A stretch of DNA of 64,000 bases, taken from the NCBI RefSeq assembly GCF_036884655.1, contig NC_088348.1, positions 24,581,501 through 24,645,500 of the forward strand. Direction: 5' to 3'. The notes beneath the pieces were generated by a model. The model did not search any database. It saw only the letters and a list, made by a program, of their open reading frames with translations, and had not been told where the DNA came from. Position 1 is the first letter of the stretch. Each line of letters starts with the position of its first letter. The stretch comes from Musa acuminata AAA Group (Eukaryota; Streptophyta; Magnoliopsida; Zingiberales; Musaceae). Below, piece by piece: positions 1 to 12,651 of the stretch. Both the position numbers and the translations under genes were made by a program.

Positions 1-1102
1 TGAAAACCGAACGATTTGCAGCTAAGTAGAGAAATGGTTCAGAAAATTAAACACTCACACATTCAAGGAACACCACGATGTATAGTGGTTCGGTCAAATG
101 ACCTACATCCACTTTCGAAGCCTTCTTCGATAAGGCTCCCAACTTCCACTAGCAAATCACTTTATAGGGGAAGGACCAAATACCCCTCTTACAATCTTCT
201 TACAAGTGGTTCACACTCTTACAGATTTTTTCAAAGAGAAAGAGGGAGGTGAACACTTAAGCTATTGAAAATAAGACTTTGATAGAGCTTTTTCTCACTT
301 TCTAACTTCTCAAAAAGGTGTAATCTCTGCTGAGAATTAAGGGGTATTTATAGGCCCCAAGAGAATTCAAATTTGGGCTCCAAATTTGAATTACTTTTGG
401 CTTTCTCGGTGCTAGCGGTGCCACCGCCTATCAATGTCTGACACTGACAGTGTACTGGTGGTGTCACCGCCAGACCTCTCAGGTTTTGGGCGGTGCCACC
501 ACCCAGTCCGACGGTGCCACCACCTGGGCTATTCTAGATCACTGATTGGGCTCCAAACTTGGCCCAAACCAGTCTAAACTCGGGCCTAATTGGCCCCTAA
601 CCAGGTTATAGGATTAACCCTTAATCCTAACCCAAATTATGTGTAAACTATGAAATTAAGACGTAGCCTTAAGCAAATTTTTAACCGGCAACGTCAAGTT
701 TCCTTCCAGCAAGCTTTCCAACGAACTTCCGACGGACTTCCGATACACCCTCGGATTTCTTCCGGTGGATTCCCAGCAGGCTTCTGGTCTTGTGGCGAGT
801 TCAACGAGTCTTTAGCAAGTATCCGAACCTTCTCGGTGATCTCCGTGAACCTTTGACAATCTTTCTGGCGGACTTCCGAAAACTTCGGCAAGTCCCCGAT
901 TCTTTCTTGGTTGGTTCCGACAACACTTTCGATGATTCTTCGGACTTTCGACAGACTCTCAAACATCCATCAAACTTAACTCCGGTAAACTTACTTTATA
1001 TCTTCAAGCTAATGTAGTTAATCCTGCACACTTAACTCAATAATATGAATTAGATCAATTAACCCATCAATTGACTTCATCATCAAAATTTGAGATTCAA
1101 CA
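1..1102 (-). repeat. Copy A 3' LTR (left end outside window)
   Basis: This stretch ends at 1101-1102 with the revcomp of a TG LTR terminus, directly followed by a polypurine tract on the minus strand. A minus-strand TATA box (TATTTATA as read on plus) lies at 345-352. A near-perfect 29-bp palindrome lies at 364-392, and GGCGGTGsCACCGCC-like repeats occupy about 405-535, upstream of the TATA in element orientation. The same order is seen in the LTRs of copies B and C. No genuine coding sequence is present; the short ORFs here are chance. Confidence 0.85.
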
Positions 1103-2024
1103 ATCTCCCCCTTTTTTATGATGATAATCAATTGATGATGGAGTTAATCATAACTTCCCCTATCTATATGCCATATTATGAGAAGATAAAAATACTTAAA
1201 TTCCATCTCTTTGAATTTAAGCCTAAACCGATAAGTTCTATCCGTTGAACTTATTGTTATTCTTAACAAGCATGAGCAAATATGAAACTTAGTATTTCTC
1301 ATAATTTCAAGACATGAAAATTATTTTTAAGCTGAATGATAAAAGACAATTATCATTTCGACAAGAAATAATAATAATTTAAAATTTCAACATGAATCTC
1401 ATGATATAAATGCAAGGCATGATTTCATATGACCATGAGATGATCGCTTATCATTTAAAAAAAATGATAAACATGATATGACAACCAATCTAAAAACTTT
1501 CATATGGGATATGCTAAAAAAGTTTTACGATGCTTTTAAGGAATATAATACATATAAGACATTTTTCACTGCATTATACAATATATAAGTTATTGCAATA
1601 CAATATATATAAGTCATGCTAATTTCATATTTGCACAAGTCATCAATCTTTTTCATATTCTTCTCCCCCTTTGTCATCAACAAAAAGGAGATGAGTTTTC
1701 AAGGATAAAACTCATGATCATTGAAGTCATTCATAAAATCATCTCATAAGAAAAAAATCTTTAAAAGGAGATGTCAAAATTGACAAAGCTTCAACTTGGC
1801 ATTAAGATCGATCATTCAAGGAAGACATCAAATCATCCAAAATAACATGAAGGTGCCATCAAAATGTTGACAAAATTTCAGAAAGAAACATCCAACATCA
1901 TATACTAGGATAATGTCAAACGCATGTCAAGATAGCATAGAGGTTTACAATAATAAGAAAGAAGTCAAATCCACAAAAACCAAAAAGAGGATGAAAATTT
2001 TTCGGAAAATATATACAATCAAGC
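1103..2024 (-). other. Copy A 3' untranslated stretch with two polypurine tracts
   Basis: Noncoding, AT-rich DNA between the pol stop and the 3' LTR. The tract at 1103-1116 (AAAAAGGGGGAGAT-like on minus) touches the LTR and is the expected plus-strand primer site. A second tract (AAAGGGGGAGAA on minus, 1661-1673) lies about 560 bp further inside, within a block also found in B and C. There is no third ORF here, unlike copy B. Confidence 0.7.
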
Positions 2025-5000
2025 TCATTCACAAGGACAATTCAATATGCCTAATTCCCTTCTAAAAAAGTCAAATTGATCTTCATTTAAGGCTTTTATG
2101 AAAATATCCGCTAATTGATGCTTTGTATCAATAAATTCTAGAATGACATTATTATTATTGGCATGATCTCGTATAAAGTGATGCCTAATGTCAATATGCT
2201 TAGTTCTAGAGTGTTGAATTGGATTTTTGGTTATACAAATAGTACTTATATTATCACATTTTATGGGAATGTTCTTTAAGTAAATTCCATAGTCTTCCAA
2301 CGTATTTTTCATCCAAACAACTTGTGCACAGCATGCACTTACAGCTATGTATTCGGCTTCCGCCGTAGATAGTGCAACCAAATTTTGTTTCTTGGAAGTC
2401 CAAGAAACAAGTACATGTCCTAAAAATTGACATGTTCTAGATATGCTTTTTCTATCTATCCTACATCCGCCAAAATTAGCATCTGCATAAGCTATTAAAT
2501 CAAAATTATCAAATTTTGGATACCATAATCCTAAATTAGGAGTTTCTTTAAGATATCTAAAGATTCTTTTAACACTTTTAAAATGAGACAATTTATGATT
2601 GGCTTGAAACCTAGCACAAAGTCATATATTAAACATGATATCCGGTCTAGTTGTGGTGAGGTAAAGTAAACTACCAATCATTCCCCTATATGTTTTTTAT
2701 CAAAACTTTCACCACTTTCATCCGTGTCTAATTTAGTGGAAGTACTCACAGAAGTATTTATAGCTTTTGAACCATCCATGTTAAATTATTTTAATAATTC
2801 TAATGTATATTTAGATTGATTAAGAAATATACTATTACTAAGTTGTTTAATTTGTAATCCTAAAAAGAAGGTTAATTCTCCTATTAGGCTTATTTCAAAT
2901 TCATGACTCATACATTTGACAAATGATTCACATAGTGATTCATCCGAAGAACCAAAAATAATATCGTCAACATAAATTTGAACAATAAGAAAATTATTTT
3001 TAAAATATTTGATAAACAATATAGTATCAACCTTACCTTTTGTAAAATTATTTAAAATAATAAAGGAACTAAGTCTTTCATATCAAGCTCTAGGAGCTTG
3101 TTTTAAGCCATAGAGAGCCTTAATCAATTTAAATACATGATTAGGAAGAAGAGAATTTTCAAATCCGGGAGGTTGTTCAACATACACTTCTTCGGAAATA
3201 AAACCATTCAAGAAAGTACTTTTGACATCCATTTGAAATAGTTTAAAATCATTACTACTAGCATAGGCAAGGAGCATCCTAATGGCTTCTAATCTTGCCA
3301 CAGGAGCGAAGGTCTCTTCGTAGTCGATACCTTCTTCTTGGTTGAAACCTTTGACTACTAGTCTAGCCTTGTTTCTAACTACGTTACCGCATTCATCTTA
3401 CTTGTTTCTAAAGACCCATTTAGTACCAATGACTAAATGGTCACTAGGTCTAGGAATAAGCTTCCATACCTCATTCCTCTCAAATTGGTTCAATTCCTCT
3501 TGCATTGCAATAACCCATGAATCATCTTTCAAGTCTTCGTCAATGCATTTAGGTTCAATTTGAGAAAGGAAGGTGGCGTTAGCATAAAAATTCTTGAAGG
3601 AAGAACGAGTTTGAACCCCTTTTGATGTATCTCCTATAATTAGCTCCTTTGGATGAGCATCCACATACTTCCATTCCTTAGGTAAGGAAGTTTCGGAAGA
3701 AGTTGCTATTTTGAGGAGGGGGTTCATTTAAATTCAAATTATCAAAACCAAGATCATCATCAAAATCATTTTTCTTTAACTCGAAAATTTCATTAAAAAC
3801 TACATGAATAGACTCTTCTATAACTAAGGTTCTTTTGTTAAAAACACGAAAAGTCTTAGAAACGGAAGAGTAACTAAGAAAGATGCCTTCATCGGATTTA
3901 GCATCAAATTTCCTAAGGCATCATTTTCATTCAAAATAAAGCATTTGCAACCAAAAACTTTAAAATAATAAACATTTATTTTTTTGTTATTCCATAATTC
4001 ATAGGGAGTTTTTGATAGAGATGGTCTTATTAGAACCCTATTCATGACATAACAAGCCGTATTAACGGCTTCGACCCAAAAATACTTAAGTAGACTATGT
4101 TCATTTAACATAGTTCTTGTCATTTCTTATAAATTTCTATTTTTTCCTTTCAACTACCCCATTTTGTTGAGGATTTCTCAGAGTGGAGAAGTTGTGATTA
4201 TATCCATTGGATTCACAAAAACTTTGGAAGTCACAGTTTTAAAATTCACCACCGTGATCACTCCGAATTGATGAAATCATGAAGCTTTTTTCGTTTTGAG
4301 TAAGTTTATAAAATTTAGAGAAACATTTAAAACAATCACTTTTGTGAGCTAAGAAATAGGTCCAAGTGTATCTACTATAGTCATCTATAATTACGAAGGC
4401 ATATTTGCTTCCTTCTAGACTCATTATGTCAATTGGTCCAAATAAGTCCAAATGGATCAATTGCAATGGTCTAGTGGTGCTAATTTAATTTTTTCGTTTG
4501 AAACTAGTTTTTATTTGTTTTCCTAGTTGACAAGCATCATATACTTTGTCCTTAATAAACTTCATATTGGGAATCCCTTGTACTAACTCTCTAGATGAAA
4601 TCTTATATATTAGTTTCATACTTGTATGGCCTAATCTCCTATGCCAAAGCCAAACATCATCATTTAAGGTGAAAAAGCATATTTCATTACTAAGTTCATC
4701 AAGACTGATGGTGTAGACATTATTTTGTTTTAAGGCAATCATTGATATGTTATTATTTGGTTTTTCAATAATGCACACATTAGATTCAAATCTAACGATG
4801 TAACCTTTATCGCATAATTGACTAATGCTTAAGAGATTATATTTTAATCCATCAACTAGCAACATATCATTAATTGAAAAACTTAATTTGTTACCTATGG
4901 TTCCCTTGCCAATGATTTTACCTTTGCTGTTGTCTCCGAAGGTGACATACCCTTCTTCTTTGCTAGTGAGCATAAAAAAATGAGTTGGATCTCCGGTCAT

Positions 5001-5057
5001 GTGCCTTGAGCATCCACTATCAAGATCTCATCTCTTGCTCCTAGCTCATGAGTTTGT
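2025..5057 (-). pseudogene. pol: Copy A pol (protease, integrase, reverse transcriptase, RNase H), broken
   Basis: Minus-strand fragments, read from high to low coordinates, give the protease/GAG-pre-integrase part (5000-4485), the integrase core with a DHGGEF motif (4466-4239), the later integrase block with [11 protein letters not shown] (4123-3824), the linker and start of reverse transcriptase (3727-3398), the middle RT (3301-3083), the RT catalytic YVDDIIFGS block (3019-2786) and RNase H (2591-2025). The pieces are separated by stops and frameshifts. It follows gag after an in-frame UAG (5058-5060), as in B and C, but here a further UGA follows within a few codons. No functional product is expected. 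Confidence 0.85.
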
Positions 5058-6293
5058 CTACAAAAGAGGATGGTTTTTAAGTATCCATTTGATTTTAGGT
5101 GCCTCAAAAATTGATATACTAATTTTGTCATTCATCATTGAATTATTTATAGTTCCTTTAGGAACCCATATCAACTTATGTGGACTAATTTTCTTAAATG
5201 GACATTTGTAAACAATATGTCCGGATTTATAACAAAAGTTACATTTCAAATGAGGTGAAACATATAATGTGGGTCATTTAATGAAGGTGATAGGATTTTG
5301 GTGAGATCCTCTCACAAAACCAATTCCACTTCTATTTGCGACGTGACCCTTATTTGCAAGGATCATGTCCAAGCCTTTGCTACCGACCTTAAACTTGTTT
5401 AAGGTCTCTTTAAGCAGCAAATTCTCATTTTTTATTGCTTCTAAGTGTTCACACTTAGAGCATGGAGGAGTTTGAAGACTATCAAGCTTATTTTATAGTA
5501 AAGCATGCTCTTTCTTTAATAGATTGAACTTCTTACTAATAGTTCTACACTCATCAAATAATTCGTAAAAAGTGATAGAAAGTTCATCGAAAGATAAATC
5601 TCCATTAATTAAATCACATACCTCTCCTCCTAAAGTCATTAGCGCGAAGTTTGCCTCCTCTTTGTTGCTAGCTTCTTCATTCTCGGAATCACTTGAGTCG
5701 TCCCAAGTTGCTTTTAAAGCTTTCTTCTTCTTCGGTTGCTTCTTCTTGGCTTAGGGGCATTCATTTTTGAAGTGTTCCGGCTTCTTGCATTCGTAGCATA
5801 TTATTTGGTCCTTTTTATGTTCAAGTTTATTGTTGGTGTTATTTTCAAATTTGTTCTTTCTTATAAATTTTTTAAATTTTCGAGTTAAAAGTACAATGTC
5901 ATCGTTACTGTCCTCATCACTTGATGTTCCTTTCAAGTGGTCTTCTTGTGTTTTAAGTATCATATCCTTCCTATTCTTTGGAAGGGGGTTCTCGAGCTCT
6001 TCATGAGCATGACACGTCATTTTGTAGGTCATTAGAGACCCAATAAGTTCTTCGAGTGGAAATGTTTTAAGGTCCTTAGCCTCTTGAATGGCTGTAACTG
6101 TTGGATCCTAACTCTTTGGAAGGGATCTTAAAATTTTAGTTACTAGTTCAAAGTTAGAAATTTTAGTTACTAGTTTACAAGAATGTTAATTTTGGACTCG
6201 TTCACTTGGTTAGTGCCTTCATGAGTGACCTCAAGAGTTCTCTAAATATCAAAAGCCGAATCACAAATCGAAACGTGATTAAATTCATTTTTG
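5058..6293 (-). pseudogene. gag: Copy A gag, 5'-truncated and broken
   Basis: Minus-strand gag remnant. It keeps the middle of the protein, including the first CCHC zinc knuckle CYECKKPEHFKNEC (5751-6032 fragment) and the second knuckle CNFCYKSGHIVYKC (5058-5249 fragment). It ends at a UAG (5058-5060). The amino-terminal part, roughly the first 85-90 residues compared with B and C, is missing because the reading runs straight into LTR sequence at about 6293. Stops and small indels break the rest. Gag would package element RNA into virus-like particles. Confidence 0.82.
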
Positions 6294-6572
6294 CCACCGC
6301 CTGGACTATTCCAAATCACTGATTGGGCTCCATACTTGGCCCAAACCAATCCAAACTCGGGCCCAATTGGCCCCTAACCGAGTTATAGGATTAACCCTTA
6401 ATCCTAATCCAAATTATATGAAACTACGAAATTAAGACATAGCCCTAAGTAAATTTTTAACCGGCAACGTTGAGTTTCCTTCCGGCGAGCTTTCCGGTGA
6501 ACTTCCGGCGGACTTCCGATACACCCTCGAATTTCTTCCAGTGGACTCCTAGCAGGCTCCTGGTCTTGTGGT
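6294..6572 (-). repeat. Copy A 5' LTR remnant, first part
   Basis: The sequence after the gag breakpoint matches A's own 3' LTR from about 525 onward (the CACTGATTGGGCTCCA and GGTTATAGGATTAACCC blocks). It stops abruptly at 6572, where copy C begins. The last five bases, GTGGT (6568-6572), are the target duplication of C and reappear at 16428-16432. The LTR then continues to 16738. Confidence 0.85.
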
Positions 6573-6713
6573 TGTTAGGATCGAGAGCACTAAGAGGGGG
6601 GGGGGGTGAATTAGTGCAGCGGAAATCTTTCAGCGATTAAAAATGAAAGCTGCATTCGTTCGAAAAAAAAAATGATTTCGATGTAAAAGCCGATTTTAAG
6701 ATTACTTAAGATT

Positions 6714-7095
6714 AAGCGCAGTTTTACTTCTAAACGCAGTTTACGTCTAAACCCAGTTTGCGTCTAAGAGCAGTTTATGTCTAACCGCAGTTTGCGTCTA
6801 AACACAATTTACATTTAAATGCAGTTTACGTCTAAACGCAGTTTTACGTCTAAACACAGATTTACGTCTAAACGCAGATTTACGTCTAAACGCAGATTTA
6901 CGTCTAAACTCAGTTTACGTCTAAAACGCAGTTTTACGTTTAAACGTAGTTTGCGTCTAAACGCAGTTTTACGTCTAAACGCAGATTTACGTCTAAACAT
7001 AGATTTACGTCTAAACTCAGTTTACGTCTAAAACGTCTAAACACAGTTTGGGCAGTTTTACGTCTAAACGCAATTTTATGTCTAGACGCAGTTTC
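6714..7095. repeat. Minisatellite of about 20 bp in copy C 3' LTR
   Basis: About eighteen head-to-tail, imperfect copies of a unit like GTCTAAACGCAGTTTTAC. A diverged continuation of the same words is scattered to about 7340. The matching array in the 5' LTR (14427-14820) has different internal changes and spacing, so units have slipped since the two LTRs were identical. It lies in the transcribed part of the LTR. Confidence 0.9.
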
Positions 7096-7814
7096 AAAGG
7101 GATCTGAACTTAGAAACTCGTTCGTAAAAGCATAGAAGACAGTTTTGCAGAATCAAGGCGTAAACGTAAACTGCAATGTAAATATCGTACGAAAACACTG
7201 ATTTACGTCTGAAAGCAGATTCGGACAGATCAGCACTTAGAAACTTATTCGTGAAGGCGCAGAAGACAGTTTTGCAGAATCAAAACGTAAACGTAAACTG
7301 TAATGTACGAAAACACCGATTTACGTCTGAATGCAGATTCGGAAAGAACAGCACTTAGAACTTGTTCGTAAAAGCGCAGAGAGCAGTAGTTATGAAGGAG
7401 GTTTGCAGTAATGATAAAGTGCTCAAAATAAACGCAAACCAGAGATTTAGAGTGGTTCGGTCAGTCTTGACCTACTCCACTTTTGGCTTCCTCCACCGAC
7501 GAGGTCACCGACGTCAACTAGAGGCCTTCCTTCAATAGGCGAAGGCCAACTGCCCTTTTACAGTTTCTCTCCTTTTGACAGGCTCAGGAGACAACCTTTA
7601 CAGACCTTTCTCTCCTCACTTTACAACTCAAAACTTGAAGAACAGAAGGAGGAGACTTAAAGGCTTTACAACACTTTTGAGCTCTTAGAATCACAGAAAA
7701 GATCAAGATTTCGGTGTAGGTCTGTTTCTTTTCAGTGCTGAATGGGTGGGGTATTTATAGGCCCCAACCCAATTCAAATTTGGAGCTCAAAACGATCAAA
7801 TCCCGGAATTCCGG

Positions 7815-8175
7815 GATCAGGCGGTTGCACCTCTTGACTGGAGAGGTTGCACCGCCTGGCAGAGCTCGAAGACTGAGCCCAGGCGGTTGCACCTCTCTGT
7901 CAGGGGCGGTTGCACCGCCTGAGTCTGGCTCGGAGACTGAGCCCCAGGCGGTGCCACCTCTTGACTGAGGCGGTTGCACCTCTCTGCCAGAGCTCGAAGA
8001 CCGAGCTCAGGCGTTGCCACCTCTCTGTCAGGGAGGTTGCACCGCCCAGTCTTGCTCGAAGACTGAGCTCAGGCGGTGCCACCTCCTGGCTGGGGCGGTT
8101 GCACCGCCCAGTCTCGCTGAGAGACTTAGCCCAGGCGGTGCCACCTCCTGGCCTGGGCGGTTGCACCTCCTGGTG
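7815..8175. repeat. GC-rich palindromic repeat array in copy C 3' LTR
   Basis: Repeated GGCGGTTGCACC and GGCGGTGCCACC words spaced 30-60 bp apart, alternating with GAGCTCGAAGACTGAGC-like spacers. It lies upstream of the TATA box at 7752-7759 in element orientation (U3). Related GGCGGTGsCACCGCC words occupy the same place in the LTRs of A, B and solo LTR G. Confidence 0.8.
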
Positions 8176-8698
8176 CAATCAGGGTCCGAATGGTTAGCTC
8201 CATTCGGCCCAATTTCAGTCTTTCAGGGGCCCAATTGCCCCAAGATTAAGCCAATGGGATCACCTCCCATTTTCCAACTTAATCAACGTGCTAACTACGA
8301 TTAAATCTAAGACAATTTCTGCAGCTTTGCTTCGGTGCGTCAATCGCTTCTTCCGGCGAGTTTCCGGCGAACTTCCGTCGATCATCCGATGAACCCTCGG
8401 TGATGCTCCTGCGGACTTCCGGCAAACTCCTGGACTTTGCGATGATCCACTTGGCGAGTTCCGACGAGCTTCGCTTGGCAAGCTTCTGGACTTCTCGGAT
8501 CTGTTCTCGCAGAACCTCCGACGACCGTCCGAACTTCCGTCGAACTCTCGAACTCCCAACGTGATCATGAACTTGACTCCAGCGCAACTCCTGCTGCTTG
8601 TCTAACTTTTATCGTAGTTAATCCAGCACACTTATCTCAACACATAGATTAGACAACAAATGACAATTGACTTCATCATCAAAATCCGAGATTCAACA

Positions 8699-9599
8699 AT
8701 CTCCCCCTTTTTGATGATGACAATCAATTGATAATGGAGTTATCCTTAACTCCCCCTGTCTATATGCCATAGTTGAGATAAGTCAACCTTGAATTCAAGA
8801 CCCAAGAATTCAAGTGACGTATTGATAAGTTAGATCAGTTAAACTTATCAATACTCCCATCATGATACTCATGATGTATCTCTTCAAAGATGATGTCAAG
8901 GCTTGACATACATCATCAAGTTTGTATGATTGTGTTTGTAACTATTCATCATGTAGTTTGAACATTATTATATAAAGCTGTGAAGCACTATTACATGATG
9001 CACACATTTGAAATATTCTAGCAAGTTTTGCATTTTCTTCACATGATAAGATATCAACTCAGGGCATAATGCAAACTTTAGCACATGTTCATATATTTCT
9101 TGGTGATGCAAGGATGACATAATCATAGCAGTGTTTATAGCATCACTCATAGTATTTCTAATCATAGCAGTGTTCATATATCAACTCAGGGCATAATGCA
9201 AACTTTAGCACATGTTCATATATCTCTTGGTGATGCAAGGATGGCATAATCATAGCAGTGTTTATCAATTCATATATTTCTCCCCCTTTGTCATCAACAA
9301 AAAGCATAGTAATTATGATACCAGGAAAATAATATTAGCAAGCTTATAGAGGAATTTTACATAGATTGCTTTAAATACTTCTTCCCCTTTTTGTTATATA
9401 CGTAAAGATTTTGCAGGATGGAATACATACACATCACTTCATCAAATTTATTCATGAAAGTGTACGAGAAAATCTGTTTTATAGCATTCGAATAAATAAG
9501 ATGCATTCGGACAAGATTTTGTTGTAGATTTTCACATAGAAACATGGCAATCAAGTGATTTGATAATTCAATATAGTCCGAAAAATAATTTTAGCAAGT
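8699..9599 (-). other. Copy C 3' untranslated stretch with two polypurine tracts and a short duplication
   Basis: Noncoding. The LTR-adjacent polypurine tract is 8699-8712 on minus. A second tract, AAAGGGGGAGA on minus, lies near 9279-9290, about 580 bp inside. An approximately 87-bp segment (9050-9139) is repeated almost exactly at 9177-9266. There is no ORF of note, so this copy lacks the third ORF of B. Confidence 0.75.
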
Positions 9600-12500
9600 T
9601 TATCTATTCGGACATATCAACATTCCTAATTCTCTTCTAATGAAATCAAATTGTTCTTCACTTAGAGGTTTTGTAAAAATGTCAGCTAGTTGATGTTTAG
9701 TATCAATGAACTCTATGGTTACGTCATGATTAGTGACATGATCTCGTATAAAGTGATGTCTAATATCAATATGTTTTGTTCTTGAGTGTTGTATAGGATT
9801 CTTGGTTAAGCAAATTGCACTCGTGTTATCACATTTAATGGGAATATCTTTAAGATTAACTTTGTAATCTTCTAAAGTGTTTTTCATCCATACAACTTGT
9901 GCACAGCATGCACTTGCTGCAATATATTCAGCTTCGGTTGTTGATAGTGCAACCGAGTTTTGTTTCTTTGATGACCAGGAAACAAGGGCATGTCCTAAGA
10001 ATTGACATGATCCTGATGTGCTTTTTCTATCTAATCTACAGCCAGCAAAGTCTGCATCAGCATAAGCAATTAACTCAAAATTCTCTGATTTTGGGTACCA
10101 TAATCCTAGATTTGTGGTACCATTAAGATATCTAAATATTCTTTTAACTGCTTTGAGATGAGATATCTTAGGGTTTGATTGAAATCTAGCACAAAGTCCT
10201 ACAGTGAACATGATGTCTGGTCTGGTTGCAGTGAGGTAAAGTAAACTTCCTATCATACCCCTATAAGTTTTTTGATCAAAGCTTTCTCCACTTTCATCAA
10301 TTTCTAACTTAGTGGAGGTGCTCATAGGAGTGTTACTAGCCTTTGAGTTGTTCATATTAAACCCTTTTTAATAAATTCATGGCATATTTAGTTTAACTAA
10401 TAAAGATGTCATTGCTTAATTGTTTGATTTGTAAACCTAAGAAGAATGTTAATTCTCCCATTAAGCTCATTTCGAATTCAAGACTCATAGTTTTAGCAAA
10501 AGATTCACAAAGAGATTCATTTGTAGAGTCAAAGATAATATCATCAACATAAATCTGAACAATGAGAAAATTATTTTCAAAATTTTTGATGAACAATGTA
10601 GTATTAACCTTGCCTTTTGTAAAATTATTTTTGATAAGAAAAGAACTAAGTCTCTCATACCAAGCCCTTGGGGCTTGTTTTAAACCATAGAGAGCTTTAG
10701 TTAATCTAAACACATGATTAGGGAGGCTATTATTTTCAAATCCAGGAGGTTGTTCAACATAAACTTCTTCGGAAATAAAGCCATTTAGAAAAGCGCTTTT
10801 AACATCCATTTGAAATAACTTAAACTTATTACTACTAGCGTAGGCAAGGAGCATCCTTATGGCTTCCAATCGAGCCACAGGTGCGAAGGTTTCTTCGTAA
10901 TCGATATCTTCTTCTTGGTTGAAACCTTTGGCCACTAATCTAGCCTTGTTTCTAACCACGATACCATTTTCATCTTGCTTGTTTCTGAAAACCCATTTAG
11001 TACCAATAACTAAATGGTCATTTGGCCTAGGAACAAGCTTCCACACCTCATTTCTCTCAAATTGATTCAATTCATCCTGTATTGCGATAATCCATGAATC
11101 ATCTTTCATGGCTTCGTCAACGCATTTGGGTTCAATTTGGGAGAGAAAGGCGGCGTTTGCACAAAAAGTTTTAAGAGAAGATCGCGTTTGAACCCCCTTT
11201 GACGTGTCTCCTAAGATTAGCTCCTTGGGATGAGCATCTACATACTTCTAATCCTTGGGTAAGGATATTTCGGGAGTGGATGCATCCAAGTTGCTAGTTG
11301 GAGAATGGGTTTCATTTAAATTCAAGGAATCAAAATTAACATCTTCGTCAAGATCATTTTTCGTGATTTCGGAAATCTCATTGAAAACAACATGAATGGA
11401 TTCTTCGATAATTAAAGTTCTTTTATTGAAGATATGAAATGCTTTAGAAATAGTAGAATAACCAAGAAAGATTCCTTCATCGGATTTAGCATCAAATTTT
11501 CCTAAGTTGTCCTTTTCATTTAAGATAAAGCACTTACACCCAAAGACTTTAAAATATGAAACATTGGGTTTTTTATTGTTCCATAACTCATAGGGAGTTT
11601 TTGCTAGTAGGGGTCTTACTAGAACTCTATTCAAAATGTAACATGCAGTATTTACGGCTTCGGCCCAAAAATATTTGGGTAGGTTGTATTCATTCAACAT
11701 GGTTCTTGCCATTTCTTGTAAATTTCGATTTTTTCTTTCTACAGCTCCATTTTGTTGAGGATTTCTAGGAGTAGAGAAATTATGGTTGTATCCATTGAGT
11801 TCACAAAATTCTTGGAAATCATGGTTTTGAAATTCACCACCATGATCACTTCTAATTGACGAGATCATAGAACCTTTCTCATTCTGAACAAGTTTACAAA
11901 ACTTGGTAAAAGATCTAAGGCATTCACTTTTCTGTTTTAAGAAGTAAGTCCATGTGTATCTGCTATAGTCATCCACGATGACGAAGGCGTATTTGCTACC
12001 TCCCAGGCTTGATGTGGAGATTGGTCCGAACAAGTCCATATGGATCAATTGTAAGGGCCTAGAGGTGCTTATTTGATTTTTAGATTTGAAGCTACTCTTA
12101 ATTTGTTACCTAATTGGCAAGCATCACATACATTATCTTTGATGAACTTGATATGAGGAATTCCTCTCACAAGTTCTTTGGATGATATTTGAGTGATTAG
12201 TTTCAAGCTAGCATGACCTAATCTTCTATGCCATATCCAAGCATCCTCATTCAAAGCAGAAAAACACATTTCATTATACAAATCATTGATGTAAATGGTG
12301 TATACGTTATTTTGTTTCAATGCAATCATAGATATGTTTTTGTGTGGTTTTTCAATGATACAAGCATTGGATTCAAATCTAATAATATATCCTTTTATCA
12401 CATAATTGACTAATGCTTAAGAGGTTATGTTTTAAACCATCAACTAGCAAAACATCTTCAATAGAGAAGTTGGATTTGTTACCTATGGTTCCTTTGCCAA

Positions 12501-12651
12501 CGATTTTACCCTTGTTGTTGTCTCCGAAGGTGACATATCCTTCGTTAATGCTAGTGAGCTTAGAGAATTATGATGGATCTCCGGTCATATGCCTTGAGCA
12601 TCCACTATCAAGGTACCATCTCTTGCTCCTAGCTTGCGATGGTTTAGTTTT
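9600..12651 (-). pseudogene. pol: Copy C pol, broken by stops and frameshifts
   Basis: Read on minus, pol starts after the gag UAG with the protease motif [11 protein letters not shown]. It continues through the GAG-pre-integrase zinc region (12401-12069), the integrase core with DHGGEF and ERKNRN (12048-11248), reverse transcriptase with [11 protein letters not shown] and YVDDIIF (11109-10393), and RNase H (10355-9600). Visible breaks are a stop in the protease near 12570, a one-base insertion near 12396, a one-base shift near 12105, a Trp-to-UAG change at 11248-11250, a stop at about 10393, and a one-base shift near 10365. It cannot give a full Pol. Confidence 0.88.

Larger units (their letters stand above)
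6573..8698 (-). repeat. Copy C 3' LTR
   Basis: 2126 bp, TGTTAGGA to TTCAACA as read on plus. The minus-strand TATA box is at 7752-7759. Upstream of it in element orientation lies an array of GGCGGTTGCACCGCC-like repeats (7815-8175). Downstream, in R/U5, lies an 18-21 bp minisatellite (6714-7095). It is very similar to the 5' LTR at 14286-16427, with scattered single-base changes and small indels in the homopolymer and minisatellite. Short ORFs within it are repeat artefacts. Confidence 0.92.

Noticed and set aside
6815..7031. Arg/Leu-rich ORFs on both strands (and the twins at 14526-14760)
   Set aside because: They are the 20-bp LTR minisatellite read in open frames; no start context and no known motif.
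7735..8587. Set of overlapping ORFs rich in Pro, Ala, Gly (and twins at 15464-16316)
   Set aside because: They translate the GC-rich LTR repeats of copy C; repeated at the same LTR positions in both strands.
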